In this document: positions 1-13,569 of the stretch, one piece after another
Position numbering within the stretch: position 1 is the first letter of the stretch
How the letters are laid out: each line of letters begins with the position of its first letter
DNA from: Chrysomallon squamiferum
Lineage: Eukaryota; Mollusca; Gastropoda; Neomphalida; Peltospiridae
Reading direction: 5' to 3'
DNA length: 64,000 bases
Assembly (NCBI GenBank): GCA_012295275.1
Contig: CM022667.1
Span: 4,204,001 to 4,268,000 of the forward strand
Made by a program: the position numbers and the translations under genes
Notes under the pieces: generated by a model
What the model was told of the DNA's origin: nothing
Database searches by the model: none
What the model saw: only the letters and a program-made list of their open reading frames with translations

Positions 1-28
1 ACTGGTTTTGCGTACACATTATTTTCAG

Positions 29-457
29 ATATTTGAGCGTGCTCGGCAGCTGCTAGGAGTTGTAGACAACACGCTAGAGAATTTTTCCTACGTTCTGTCA
101 AAGCATGTGCGTTGGCAGTCTCTGCTTTGCGATCTTCTGCAGTATTACCTGAACCAGTCATTCGGCGAGGGGTCGATGCTGCAAGATCTGGTGAAGAAAA
201 CCAAAACCTGCCTCACTACAATCAGACTAGGGCAAGGTAATTTATCTGTTACAGAGATTTAATTTTTAATTTTTAATTTTTAATTTTATTTTTATTTTTA
301 TTTTATTTTATTTTATTTATTTATTTATTTTTTTATTTATTATTATTTTTTTTATTTTATATTTATTTATTTCTTTGGTGATTTTGCAGGAGTTTGTTTT
401 TTTCTTTGTGTTTATTTTATTCTAGTTTGCTGATTTTAGTTTTGTAATGTATTTTTG

Positions 458-494
<37 letters not shown>

Positions 495-835
495 TAAAAT
501 TTTGTTATTTATTTAATTATATATTTAATTTAGTTATTTTAGTTTTATTTTATTTATTTGAATATTTTTTAAATACACATTTATATATTTATTTTTTTAA
601 ATTTATTTTTGCTTTATTTATTTATTTATGCTTATTACTTTAATTCTATTTTTATTAAATTCAATTTATTTACATATATTTATTTATATACTATTTATAT
701 TTTTAAGTTTTATTTATTTAGTTATTTTACTGTTTGTTTATTTATTTACTTATTTATATTTTTATATTTTATTTACTTATTCACTTGTTTATAAATTTAT
801 TTACTTATTTACTTATTTATTTATATTTTTATATT

Positions 836-870
<35 letters not shown>

Positions 871-3800
871 TATATTTGTTTGTTTGTTTACTCAGACATA
901 CAGCCAAGTGATGAAGTGTTAGAACAGTGTACTGCATTTCTACTGAACATTCAGGACTGGGACTATCTCACTAATCTAGAAAACACAGCTAATGGCTACA
1001 TAGAGGTTTGTTCTGACTTGTTTCTCTTCAAAGTAAGAAACAAAACAAAAACAAGTTAATTCTACTAAAAATTCAGGACTAGGACTATCTCACTAATCTA
1101 GAAAACACAGCTAACAGCTACATAGAGTTTTGTTCTAACTGGTTTCTCTTCAAAGTAATGTTGTTGTATTTCCCATTCCTAAGTGGGCTCTAGTTTGTAA
1201 CCAGACATTACAGATTCTAGTTGTGTATTCATCTATATTTTTGTGTCAGCTCTTTTTCTCTCTGTATAAAAGCATTCAAATTAAAATTTATATTATTCCC
1301 AGTTTTGATTAAAACAAATTATTTTTGGTTACAGGTCAGTCGACTGATGGCTTGTGCTTGCCGGGAACTCCCAAACTCAAAAACTGTTCGCAAATTATCC
1401 CGAGATATGTGGGATGCAGGTTATTGCCATTTATCATAAAAAATTAACTGTCTGTAAAGTTTTAATTATTATTTTTTTTATTACCTGGTAACAACAGAAA
1501 ACAGGTTTGTCTTATTATTAGAACATTCCACTCAGACCTGACAGGTCACAGGATCAAATGGTTGGTGGGTTCTGTGTTGTATTTTCCACTTCAGTGTGGA
1601 TTCAAGTTGTTATTTAGTTGTATACATGACTAAGTATGAAAGATCAATCCTTGTGTCCAAACCCTGTAAGCTCTTTATCATTCCAACCATAGCTCCAATT
1701 TATGATTGATTTATGTTTTTATTTTTTTCTGTTGATTCAGTTAATTATTTTGCTGTTTAGTTATTTATGTTTGTTTAGTCGCATTTCTCTTGTTCAGTAT
1801 TTCATTTTTAATGAATTTATTGTTTGTTTTATTTTTAATTACTTTATTTATATTTTGTTTAGTTTATTAAAATTTCTTTAATTAAACTATTTAAATGATA
1901 TGTGTATTTCTGTGTGTGTGTGTGTATTGTATGCTTATTTATGTATTTACTTACTTGTTTATGTATTTCACTTTTAACAAATGTGTGTGTGTGTGTATTG
2001 TTTGCTTATTTATGTATTTACTTGTTTATGTATTTCACTTTTAAATGATTTATTTTTCAGTTGTGAAGATATTTCAGAGCAAGCCCAGCACTCGCGGTAC
2101 ATCCACTGGACGAGACAGTGCAATACATCGAGACCAGCAGAACGGAATTCTCTCTCGAGACTCCTTTCTCAGCTACCTGCATCGAATCAAGGTTTACACA
2201 AAATTTCTGTTATTAAAATCAAATTTATAAGTACATATGTGTGAGTAGGTAGGTTTTTAAAATCAATTTCTTGAGATTGCATAGACGTAATGATAAAACA
2301 GGATCGTATGAAAGTAAGGTTGTTTTTTGTTTTTGTTTTCATGTAGTTAGATATCAGATAGTGTAGAAATATTTTTTGAATTACTGTTAATTTTTAACAG
2401 ATAATAATAAATAAAATATATTACTTTTTATTTTTAAATTGCTTTTTTGGACATGTATATTAATTTAAATCTTTTATTTTATTTTATTTTTTTATTATAT
2501 TTTTTATTTTAATTTTTTTTATTTATTTATATATTTGGTTTTTTTAATTGGATTATTATCCAAACAAAAGAAATATGTTTATTTATTTAAATATTTAATT
2601 AATTCTTCTATTTGTTTACTTTATTAATGATATTTAAGAGTTTGTAGTTAAATGAAATAAATTTGAAATCAGGTATGTATTCAGGTGCATACACAGACAT
2701 ACCTTTATTTATTTTTATAATTGTTTAATTTTTTTTTTTTTTAATTTACTGGTTGTTTTCTTTTGTTTTTTTTGTAGGAGCCAACCATACTATCTTTGAT
2801 GATTTCTCTTTTAACCAAGTTGTTCACAATGCTGAAGGTATAGAAATTATTTGTTTTCTTCTTTCTTGTTTATTATTTAATTTACATATCTGATTTTCTT
2901 TCCATTTTTGAAATTTTATTATTTTGTTAATATGTCTGTAAATGTTCAGGTATGTTCATGTGTCTGACACTATGTTTATAACTAGTTCCTTCCATGCAGT
3001 TACAATCTGTACCTGTCCTTATTTACTAACACAATAACAACAACAACAACAACATCAAATAGATTAAAATAATAGAAAATAAATAAATAAAGAAAGAAAG
3101 AAAGAAAGAAAGAAAGAACAAACAAACCAACAAATGAACGAATGAATGAATTAATTAAAAAAGAAATACAGAAAGAAACAAAGAAAGAAAGAATAAGGAA
3201 AGAAAGAATGAAATAAAAGAAATAAGACAAATAAATAACATGTTACTGTCTGGCTGCACTATGCTACTTCACAAACACAACAGAAAATGAAGGCTAATAT
3301 TTCATAAACATAAATACTTTGTAAATGTCAAAACACACACTGGCTTAACAATACAATACAGTAGATTAAAAATAAAGCTCTTTGAATGCAAAAAGTTGAA
3401 TCACATCCAATTAATTCTGTTCTGAGTTAAGTTCAGTATGAATGTTAGCCAGAAATAGGGGCCTATCTGTAACCATACATTACTTTTGTGTACGTTTGTG
3501 TTTATGTGTGACATGGGTGAGTGTTGCTACATGAAGTGTGAAAATATGTTAAACAGCTGATATTTGGATCAGGAATGCTAAACAGAGATGTCAGCACAGT
3601 TTTTAAAAAGTAAATTTTTGTAAATATTTTGTTTTCCCTTCACAGGATGAAATCACCAGTGAGATATCCACTGATTACCTTGGACTGTGGCCAACTGTTG
3701 TGAACAAGTAATTTCTTATTTTTTCACTTCTGTTCTTGTTTCTCTCTCTCTCTTTTTTTTCTTCTTTCTTTCTTGCTTAAACTTAAAAAAATATATTATG

Positions 3801-5198
3801 AATAAAGAAATTTGATAAATTAATATTTTCAGAAAATGTACTAAAAAAACAAATATATAAATAAAAATTAAAAAATGCAAATTCTGGTTTTACTGAGTCA
3901 AATGAATTTTTTGCTCTCTATCTGTGTCTCTCTACATGTCTACATATTTTATGTTTCAGTATTAATTCTATAAGTGAGCAGTGTGTGTGTACTTGTCTAC
4001 ATGTCTGCATACTTTATGTTTCAGTATTAATTCTATAAGTGAGCAGTGTGTGTATGTGTGCTTGTCTACATGTCTGCATACTTTATGTTTCAGTATTAAT
4101 TCTATAAGTGAGCAGTGTGTGTATGTGTGCTTGTCTACATGTCTGCATACTTTATGTTTCAGTATTAATTCTATAAGTGAGCAGTGTGTGTATGTGTGCT
4201 TGTCTACATGTCTGCATACTTTATGTTTCAGTATTAATTCTATAAGTAAGCAGTGTGTGTGTATATGTGTGCTTGTCTACATGTCTACATACTTTATGTT
4301 TCAGTATTAATTCTATAAGTGTGAGCAGTGTGGCTGTATGTGTGCTTGTCTACATGTCTGCATATTTTATGTTTCAGTATTAATTCTATAAGTGTGAGCA
4401 GTGTGGAAGATGCTCTCACAGATCTGATGGATCACGCACTCACAGTGTGTCCTACACACACATCCTGGCTGCGCACACAGGCTGACATCTACTTTGGTAA
4501 ATACTTTTTGTCTCAACTGTTCAGTCTTTCACATTCTAACTAGAGCTCCATGACTGTAAAACATTTGATTTTCTTTTTTTTGTAAATGATATATATTTTT
4601 TATATATGTAAAACAGGAATGTATATGATGTTGTCCACATTTAAAAAGACTGATAAAAATTATTAATATTTCTGTATTTAAAATTTTGATGTTTCTTCTT
4701 TAACCAGTCTGGTTTTGATTTTTTCAATGTATTTATGTGGAGAAAAACTATAGTTAATATTGTCTGCATTCAAAGTCTGTCTTTTCTTCCATTTAAATAC
4801 TATATCTTTTAGCCAAAATGATTTTGATATTTACAGAGTATTTCTGTTTATCAAAGATAATTATTTATTTGTTTCTATTAAATATTTTAATTCCAGCCAA
4901 CTGTCAGTATTCAGCAGCTATGAAGTATTACCTGGAAGCTGGAGTTGTCTGTACTGATTTCTTCACAAGACCATTTAACAAAACAGTATTCGATGACCAG
5001 GTAAACAATACCAACTTCATTCTCCCCGTTTCATAATGATAACAGATTTTTTTTAAATGGAGATTTTAAACCCATTTACAAAACAGTATTTGATGAGCAG
5101 GTAAAAAAACTGTTGTGTTTATTTTCCCTGTTTATTAATGATGTTAAATTGTGTTTTTTTAAATGGAGATTAAAAGACAAAGATTAATTTGAGTAAAA

Positions 5199-5233
<35 letters not shown>

Positions 5234-5871
5234 TGGTTTAAAAGACAGTTTCTCTGAATATAAAAAAAAGAGAAAAAAGAAAGTGACACAAAAAGATAAA
5301 TATTAGTTTCAGAATAATCTAAAAAAAAAAAAAAAAAATAATCATAATAAAAAAAAAAAGAAATGCCAGTAAGAATAATACATTAATCTCTGAATATTCA
5401 AAGTAAATTTCTTTAAGTTCATAAACATAATCCAGAAATATTTGAAAATTGAATTTTTTAATTACTGGCATTACAAGAAACTTGTTTATTTTTAGCATGT
5501 TACAAATTCTGCTGAAAGCTTCAAAAGCCTAATTTGGCACTTTTATGCATTAACAACATATCTGTATAATTAGGAAAAAGTTGTTGGTAATTGTTACAGA
5601 TTTTCTGGAATGTTTTTCTTACAAGCAAATCCAGGGGATTTTGAATAAAAAATAATTAATTTTTGTGATTTCTATTGTAATATTTGTATGTATACATATA
5701 TATTTAAATCTATTTTTATTCAGGTCTATAGGAAAATGATAAAATGTTGTTCCTACCTGCAGTGTCACACACAGGTAAAATAAAAAAAATAAAAAAAAAA
5801 AATCAAGCCCTCATTTGTTTTCTTGTAAAAAAAGATATTATTATTTTTCTTTTTCTCATTTTATTTATTTA

Positions 5872-5913
<42 letters not shown>

Positions 5914-7531
5914 GAATACACCAATTGCAAAGGTATTATTTTGAAAAAAAAAAAAAAAAAATATTAGTTTTTAATTTTATAAATATAATTATTATCATTA
6001 TATTATATTACTTTTACAGTTCTTTGCAATCTTGTTCTTGTAAAAATCATTGCTGCTACTGTTGCTATTATTATTATTGTTATATCATTATTATTAATAA
6101 TTTTATTATTATTATTACTGTTATTACCATCATCATCATCATCATTTTATTATCATCATATTCACCTTCATATTCCTTTACTCCACCTGCCACTTGCAGT
6201 TTTACTAACTGTTGAAATTGTTACCATCGCTTACTGTTCTTGTTTTCTTGTCTGTCACCAGGTGGCACTGCTCTGCCAGTTTCTGGATGAAGTTGACTAT
6301 TCAACGGCGTTCAAAGCTCTGCAAGAACGCAACACCTACGATGCTATGGACGCCTACTACAGCTGCATCTGGGATGTCAGCATGCTGGAATATCTGATTC
6401 GTATCCTAATACTTTACTAACTTTTCATCTTCCAACCAGAGCTCATTATCTTTTCATCTCTGCACAATATAATTCTTTCTTCTTCAATTTTTTTTTTGTT
6501 TTTGTTTTTTTTTGTTGTTTTTTTTGAATTCAAAGTAAAGATGTCTTGTCTTAATATTTACAATCAGATAATTTTTACAATCAGAATAGTTTTTTAAAAT
6601 GTACTTTTTTTATTATTATTATTTTGTTCCAGTTAAAAGTTTTATATTTCATTTTTACTATTTTTATATATTTATTGTTATGATTATTTAAATTCTTTTT
6701 AAAAATTGATATTTATGTTTGTGAGATCTGTTAAGTAAACATACGATATCTCAAACTTTTTTGGTTACAACCAGAACGATTTATATTTTTATTATTATTC
6801 ATTTATTTTTTTTATTTTTTTATTTTTTTATATATATATTTTGGCTTATACTGTGGATATTGAAAAATATTATTTGATTAATATGTAAAAAAAATAAAAT
6901 AAAAAAAATAATAATTTTATAAAACTACAAGATAATCAAAAGTAAATTATTCCTCAACAAAAACTAGATCTTCATACAAAACGAGGGGAATCTGAAAAAC
7001 GGCAGTCAGCAGTGAGTTTATCATGTTTACTATTAATTAGAAAATGTACATTAACATGAAATTTAAATTTTTCTGCTCATTTGTTTCTCTCTTTCTCTAT
7101 ATGTATACATGTGTATGTATGTCTGTATGTATATAGAAGTAATATTATATTAATTATTACTATTATAATAATAAGAAACAATAGTCAAATTACAAGAGAA
7201 TTTATATAATTAATAACAATGATGATAATAAATACTCAATGTGTACCTGTGTGTTATTGTGCATGTGTCTACACACACACACACAGATACACATTATTGA
7301 GTAGTATTATAATTATTGTTGTCGTTATTATGTAAATTATTACACACACACACATGACTTTTCCAGTTATTTACCTGTTTATATATTTATTTAATTTTAC
7401 TTATTTTGACAGCTGCGAGCTCTCAGCCAAGTGGACATCAACAGCAACAACCCTGAAGAGGTGCAGCGTCGTGCCGTGTGTCTGAGGAAAAACAAATTTC
7501 TACTGCTCTGGCCAAGCAGTATTTGACATGA
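29..7531 (+). CDS. INTS8: Integrator complex subunit 8, C-terminal part (12 exons)
   Basis: Integrator subunit 8 is a helical-repeat protein of the nuclear Integrator complex. It helps bring PP2A to RNA polymerase II for snRNA 3' processing and transcription attenuation. Exons deduced from GT/AG sites and consistent phases: 29-236, 896-1005, 1335-1419, 2061-2191, 2778-2837, 3646-3707, 4378-4496, 4897-5000, 5724-5774, 6262-6400, 6968-7011, 7413-7531. Together they give about 400 residues, roughly the last 40% of a ~1,000-residue family member. The 5' part lies outside the window. Diagnostic stretches are QYSAAMKYYLEAGVVCTDFF (exon 8), RKMIKCCSYLQCHTQ (exon 9), LLCQFLDEVDYSTAFKALQE (exon 10), HTKRGESEKRQ (exon 11) and NNPEEVQRR (exon 12). 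The last exon is odd: as written the frame ends at TGA 7524-7526, but one more T in the TTT at 7497-7499 would give the conserved-looking tail STALAKQYLT and a stop at 7529-7531. Family recognition is from memory of vertebrate INTS8. Confidence 0.93.
260..893. repeat. (TTTA)n-type low-complexity intron
   Basis: The first INTS8 intron in the window consists almost entirely of TTTA/TTTAT/TTTG units. The open frames here encode only Phe/Tyr/Leu/Ile runs and are artefacts of the repeat. Confidence 0.9.
1059..1158 (+). repeat. Degenerate tandem copy of INTS8 exon 2 end and donor
   Basis: This stretch repeats about 939-1033, the 3' half of the exon ending at 1005 plus the start of the next intron, with a few substitutions. 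The copied donor has lost its GT (tagag|tttt), and the copied frame has a stop in it. It lies on the intron side of the working junction. Confidence 0.85.
3936..4377 (+). repeat. 69-bp tandem repeat, seven copies of a 3' splice site
   Basis: Seven tandem copies carry the sequence tttatgtttcag followed by tattaattctataagt. The AG of each copy falls at 3959, 4024, 4093, 4162, 4231, 4304 and 4377, so spacing is 65, 69, 69, 69, 73 and 73 bases. Only the last copy leads into the long open exon (4378-4496). The six upstream copies repeat the acceptor and the first ~16 exon bases, then run into GTGTGTRTGTG-type sequence. The spliceosome therefore meets six decoy acceptors before the productive one. 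Confidence 0.92.
5068..5175 (+). repeat. Tandem copy of INTS8 exon 8 end with intact donor
   Basis: The end of the exon finishing at 5000 (ACAAAACAGTATTCGATGACCAG, then gtaa) recurs about 100 bases downstream, with its donor GT still present at 5101-5102. The following intron sequence (aaatggagatt) is repeated too. Use of the second donor would add intron sequence to the message. Confidence 0.8.
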
Positions 7532-8207
7532 CAACAGCAAAATAAACTGACGATTTATTGACATTACTTAACACATCTCACAACTTGCTGGTAATAAATA
7601 TTACATTTAGAGTGACTCTGTGGTGGCGCTAGATAAATAACATACATAAACGGTTAAACAGCAACCTTATTGTTAACTTTATTGTTAACAAAGATTGCTT
7701 TTTGAGTAACCGTGCCAGCTGTTTGAATGTGTAGAATATGTGTTAGTGTTCCTTTTTTTTTTTTTACTTTTGTTTACTATTTCTGCAGTTGTAATGATTA
7801 TGAGATTGTCCAAATTCTGCATTTATGCTTAAAATTTAAAAAATTGTCAGATTTTCCAAAGCAGTCTAGTTTCACTTTTTACTTTATCCAGAGTTTTGTG
7901 ATTGTGTGAAGTTTAAGATGTTTAGTTTAACTCTAATGTCACTGTTTAGTCAAAAGAATGTGATTGTTTAGTGAATGCTTTCCTCCTGGACCCTCTAGAA
8001 GCACCAGAAGCACCACCACCACCACCACCACCAGTAATAACAAAACTATTGTTTACATATACTCTCACTTATATATAAAAGAGTAAAACAACAGAGACAA
8101 AAACAGGATAGAATATTTCATCTGAAAACAGTATTACAGCATAAAAACATTCATTTCATTCAAAACAAAATCAGGAAGACTACAGCATACTTATATACAG
8201 CAAGATC

Positions 8208-8254
<47 letters not shown>

Positions 8255-9131
8255 TGTTCATGTGTATACTGAATGCTGATATCATTAAATTTAAACTTGT
8301 TATTCATTATCTTTTTTTTTTTCATTTGGACATTTTTCTTTCTTCTTCGTCTTATTATTTTAAATTGTACACTGTGTATTGAGGTGAGGTGAATAAGTTT
8401 TTGTTCACTGAAATGTTAAGCTGGGATGACCAAAATAACCATTCTACACAAAATTAGTGTTTGAAAAATGAAGTTAATGGCAAATGTTTGTTTCTGTCAA
8501 ACAGAAATTAAAATAAAAACAACACCTGGAAAAATTGTGATTTTTTCATTCTTTTTTTATTAACTGGTTGAATATTTGATTATAGCTTTTAAAATTATTG
8601 TTTATCTCATTTGTATAGTATATTAAGCTGATAGAAAAACAAATACAAAACAATGTACAAACATGCTAGTTTTTGACCTCTAATAACATGATAGAACCTT
8701 ACTTACCTAACAGTTTTATTTTATTTTATGTTTTCATTTTCATTTCTAATTTTTATTTCTTTGTTTCTTTATTTTCAAATTACAACTTGTTTTCTGAGTG
8801 ATTTTTTTTTAGATCATGTGAAATCCCACTAATTTTTTATTTATATATTTTTTTATCTAATTATTATTATTATTTTTAATTTTTTTACAGAATTAATTAT
8901 TAATGCTGTGTTTGTTGAAAAAAAAAAAAAAAAAAAAAGAAATCTGGTTAACAGGTCAAAGGACAAAAAAAATTTTAAAATTTTATTTTTTGTAATGAGA
9001 ATGTAAAGAAGTTTTTGTATTTTCTTAATATTCTACAATTTGCAAAAGTCAAAATGGAAATCCTTTATCTGCATTTGGGGTTTTTATTTATTTAAGAAGT
9101 AACTGAATGATGTGTAACATTTTACAATAAA
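7532..9131 (+). other. Probable INTS8 3' UTR and poly(A) signals
   Basis: No coding sequence was recognised. AATAAA hexamers lie at 7541-7546 (directly after the stop), 7593-7598 and 9126-9131. Which one is used cannot be decided from sequence. The stretch holds a CAC run near 8015, a long (GT)n at 8211-8253, and poly(A)/poly(T) runs. Confidence 0.4.
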
Positions 9132-10605
9132 AAGTTGTAAGATATAAAATACATCATTTTTTTGTTTTGGATTATACATACATACATACACACACATACA
9201 TACATACATACATACATACATGTATATACTTATACCAATTCATTAGTGATTTTATAAAGAAATTTAAATAGCATTATTTATTTACTGCCATATTTTTATT
9301 CTGTTTTAAGTATCACATAATAAATACTCAATGGATTAAAGCCTGTTATATCTTTTTTTTTTTTTTTTTTCCATTGTTTTCCAGACTGTTTCAAAATGAG
9401 GTACCATTGGCAGACGTCAGTGCTTAAAGTAAATAAGATTCAAACTTGGAGTGGTTTAAATATAGACTGTTTCTCAATATATATATAGATCGAAAATCAT
9501 TGGTTAATTTGTAAAGTTTGTAGCTTTTTGGAACAGTCCGTTATGCTGACAGTATCTTGAAAGGTACGATTTAAGATAATTTTATATTTCAAGAATAAAA
9601 CCCTAATAACAACAAAAACAACAACAACAACAACAAGTAAAGCATAAAATAATAAAATAAAATTTAAATAGCAATAAAAAGTGAAATATGAATGATTAAA
9701 AAATAAAGAATAATAAATACTGATAAGTGAATATAAAGAAACATGAAGATAGATAAAAATTCTGAAGAATAAAACAGAAAAACAAAAAATAAATACAATG
9801 CAAACAAAATAGAACACAAGAATGATAATTTGAAAAAATAATAAATATAAGTAAGTCATTAAGAAGAAGAAAAAAGACTCAGGAATTTAATCATGGAAAG
9901 TTGAAAAAAATGAATACAATTAAAAATAAATTTAATAACACGGAAAGGAGAAAAAGAAATGAAAATCTAATAATTAAATCATTTAAACAAAAGAAAATAT
10001 AAAGAAAAAGAATAGAAAAATAACATGGAAATAAAAAGATAAAAAAATAATACAAAACTAACTAAATAAATAAGATAGAAAAGATAAACAAAATAATAAT
10101 ATCTAAATAACAGTTATAATCATTTAAAAAAAAAAAGTAAGACAAATCATGAATATGAAGAAATAAGAAGAAACAAGAAAGATAAGTTGAAATGATAACA
10201 GTAAATGTAAGAGAAATGATGAATAAATGGAAACAAAAATATGAAGAATAAGAAGAAACAAAGCAGAAAAAAGAAAAAAAGTTCAGTTTTTACTGATAAT
10301 AATACAAGTATTAATTATTCATATCAGTATACCTTATTACATTATATGCCTATAATAATAATAATCCAAATAATAATAATATAAAAAAACAAAATTATGG
10401 TAACTCGTTATAGCCTCGTTTTAGTCTCGTTCAACTCGGACTATTACCTGTGTAAATAGTAACCCGAAAAACAAATAGCGAAAGTTGCGAAATATCAATG
10501 TAATAAGACACACAGATATGGAAAATTAATACTTGGTTAAAAGGAATCAAACAATCACGACTGCATCGTCTTTCACTTTGTAATTTGAGAAGTACTGATT
10601 TCGAT
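9132..10605. other. Intergenic, A-rich low-complexity DNA
   Basis: Contains (CATA)n near 9176-9220 and a long purine-rich stretch (9600-10300) of AAATAA/GAAATA words. Open frames on the minus strand are Phe/Tyr/Leu-rich by-products of this composition. No gene seen. Confidence 0.6.
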
Positions 10606-10831
10606 ATGGCCGAAGAAAACAAAGAACAAAACGAAACGAAACCCCAAAGACCGCCTATAGCTAAACATGATTCTTCTGTACTCGACATGGCGTTTGTTAT
10701 GGATTGTACAGGTAAATATATTTTATATTATGTTAAATGATTTTGTAATCTAAAATAGATTTTAATCACATTTAACAACCTATGTTAGAAGTGTTTCTTC
10801 ATCATCATTTTGTTCTTCTTTGTAAGTTTGT

Positions 10832-10865
<34 letters not shown>

Positions 10866-11881
10866 GTTGTTGTTATTATTATTATTATTATTATTTCTAG
10901 GGAGTATGTCTAATTACATAAGAACAGCGAGAAACAACATTAACAAAATCGTGGAGACTATATTTGCTACGGAGAAGAGTGACGTACATTTGGCCCTGGT
11001 TGAATACCGTGACCATCCACCTCAGGACGATACCTTTGTCACGAAATCCCACGACTTCACCAGCAAAATTTCTGAAATGAAACAGTGGCTGGAGAACTGC
11101 TCTGCTAAGGGTGGTGGCGATAAACCTGAAGCTGTAGCAGACGGCCTTCACGATCTTCTTAAACTGAACTGGCGTCCTGCAGCAACAAAAATAGCAATTT
11201 TAATATCGGATGCACCACCTCACGGTCTGGAAAAACGTGGTGACAAGTTTCCAGATGGCTGTCCCGCAGGGCTGGATCCTCTGCAGATAGCACGAGATCT
11301 TGCTAAGAAAGAGATAACTCTGTACGTTGTTGGATGCGAACCGTCACTAAAACCATACAAAGAGTTTTTCATGGGTTTGGCGTATATTACCGGGGGTCAG
11401 TACGTTCCGCTGGCCGGGTATCGAGCGTTGACGCAGATTATTATTGGAGGGGCCCAGGAAGAGTTGTCCCTGGAGCAGCTGATGGACGAGGTCAACAGGG
11501 AGGTGCAGGAAGAAATCGGAGAAGAAGAGGCTTACGATGCTGATCATGTGGCCGTCAGGGTTCATTCCAAACTGGCAAGCAAAGGTTTTAAGACCAAGAA
11601 ACTGACTATGAACTCGGTTGGTGTGTGTAAGGTCAGCGAGAAAGCGAAAGCTTATTCAAAAATGGATGCAATGTTTCAGGCTTCAGAAGCTGCAAAAGAT
11701 TCGACGCCTGACGAAGATTCGCCACTTGAGTATGATGGCGAGGTCTTGGGTGCAAAAGGTAGAACAGTCGAAGACGAAGACGTGTACGAATGTGTGGAAT
11801 CGTCTCTAGATCTGGAACAAGTGCAGAGAATGGTTAACAAATCAGTTGCCAGAATACTTCCAGGTATTTATAATTTTGTGT

Positions 11882-11912
<31 letters not shown>

Positions 11913-12126
11913 TGTTTTTTTGTTTGTTATTTAGAGGGAATATACCTTACATTGTTTTAAATAAATAAATAAATATATATATTATTGAAAATTGTTGATG
12001 TTAGCAGTAGTAGTAGTAGTATTTATAATATTTGTTTTAGCAGTAATGTTATTGTTGTCATTATTAATGTTCAGATTAATTAATTAATTTCTTTAATTTT
12101 TCAAGTGCTTCTATTTATATTTAGTT

Positions 12127-12164
<38 letters not shown>

Positions 12165-12431
12165 GCTACTAGTAAGATTAGTAGAATTTTAAGTTTTATT
12201 CAACAGTCTATAGAGAAGACAAATACACATGCACATATGCACAGAAAGACAAGACATGTCACTGTTGAAAGTTTCAGACCAAAACAAATAACCAATATTA
12301 TGACCCATCTTGTTTGTAGCTCATTTTTTTATATTTACAGATACTGTAAGAACCGTACGTTAGATTTCATTGGTGTGTATGTATGTATGTATCTACTTAT
12401 GTCGTTGTTATTGTTGTTGTAGTAGTAATAG

Positions 12432-12469
<38 letters not shown>

Positions 12470-12490
12470 TCAGGGGCAAAACCTAAATAA
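10606..12490 (+). CDS. Single-domain vWA protein (VwkA-type), three exons
   Basis: Exons 10606-10711 (ATG GCC GAA..., ending in the codon start of DCTG), 10901-11863 and 12474-12490 (ending ...GAKPK then TAA 12488-12490), all joined in phase 1, give about 362 residues. A hydrophilic leader of ~30 residues is followed by a von Willebrand factor A fold. The MIDAS DxTGS motif is split over the first intron (DCTG|SM), then come [30 protein letters not shown] and LYVVGCEP. This pattern is that of the vWA domain in Dictyostelium alpha-kinase VwkA and many invertebrate relatives. No kinase domain, signal peptide or membrane segment is visible, so a cytosolic metal-dependent binding role is inferred. 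The C-terminal ~120 residues are charged and helical-looking ([15 protein letters not shown], then [16 protein letters not shown]). It is the intact relative of the array at 22051-38858. Ligand and pathway are unknown. Confidence 0.85.
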
Positions 12491-13488
12491 TAAGAATATT
12501 CGTCATTCGAGTGGAATCACATTGTCTGTACTGGGATCGCTACAACAAACTAGAGAGTAAACCTTTTATTTAATTTTCAATATACACGTTTTTTTGTTGT
12601 TTTTTTAAATTTTATTTTTTTTAATTTTTTTTTCTTAAAAATATATTACGAATATCATATTTAAAAAATAGATTTTATGTTGGTAATTACAATATTTGTT
12701 TAAAAATATACGTAGTTAAATATAATTGAATGTTATGTATTTGTAACTAATCTGTTTTTTAAACTGATGTCTATTCATCATCTTTTAAAAAAAAAGTATT
12801 TTATATTTCAATACTGCTTAACATTATCTTTATATAAGTTACTTAAAATTAATAATAAACTCATTTTAATCCTTTTTCATTGTCATTAATTAGTTGTTCA
12901 AATGTATATTTAATTAGTATCTACTGTCATATCTACTGTCAATACATTTCACACACACACACACACAAATTTAAATTATTATGTTTTTTCTGACTGTTTA
13001 TTTGTTGTTTATTATTAGAAGACACTCTCTTTGATAGTGTTTTAAAAAGTAGCCTATGAAACATTGTTTTTCTATTAACTAGAGTAATTTTTTGTCTGAA
13101 ATTTTACAAATGATGAACTTTAAACCACTGATATGTCAAAGGTGTCAGTATGTTGATGATAGGTTGACAGGAACAGTTAACCCACAATAGTAAACAAATA
13201 TGTAATTCATAATGATAATTAATTGTTAATCTAAAACTCTGTGTGCAGGAATAAAGAAACAAAGAAAGAAAGAAACAAAGAAACAAACAAACAAACAAAC
13301 AAATAAACAAAAAACAGCAGCATTTAAAAAATATATATTTTAAAAAATTATACAGAAGACAAAACTTTTATTATTATTATTATTAAAATTTTTGAACATG
13401 CAGCATAATTCATAGTTAATATTCTGTCATGATGTTTGGAGAATGAGGTTGAACATTTTCTATAGACTATTAAAAAATTATAATAATA

Positions 13489-13519
<31 letters not shown>

Positions 13520-13569
13520 AACAACTTGACAACAAATCAATTAATTCATTTTGTTACATGACAAGAAAA
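12491..13569. other. Intergenic, no gene seen
   Basis: AT-rich sequence with (CA)n near 12950-12966 and (AAAC)/(AAAT)n near 13260-13310 and 13490-13520. No plausible exon recognised. Confidence 0.5.

Noticed and set aside
455-1059. Overlapping Phe/Tyr/Leu-rich open frames
   Set aside because: They are translations of (TTTA)n intron repeats. Only 896-1005 within them is a real exon.
9497-9859. 120-codon minus-strand frame rich in Phe, Tyr and Leu
   Set aside because: Follows from the A-rich composition; no motif, no splice context.
10431-11151. Minus-strand open frames over the single vWA gene
   Set aside because: Shadows of the plus-strand coding exons.
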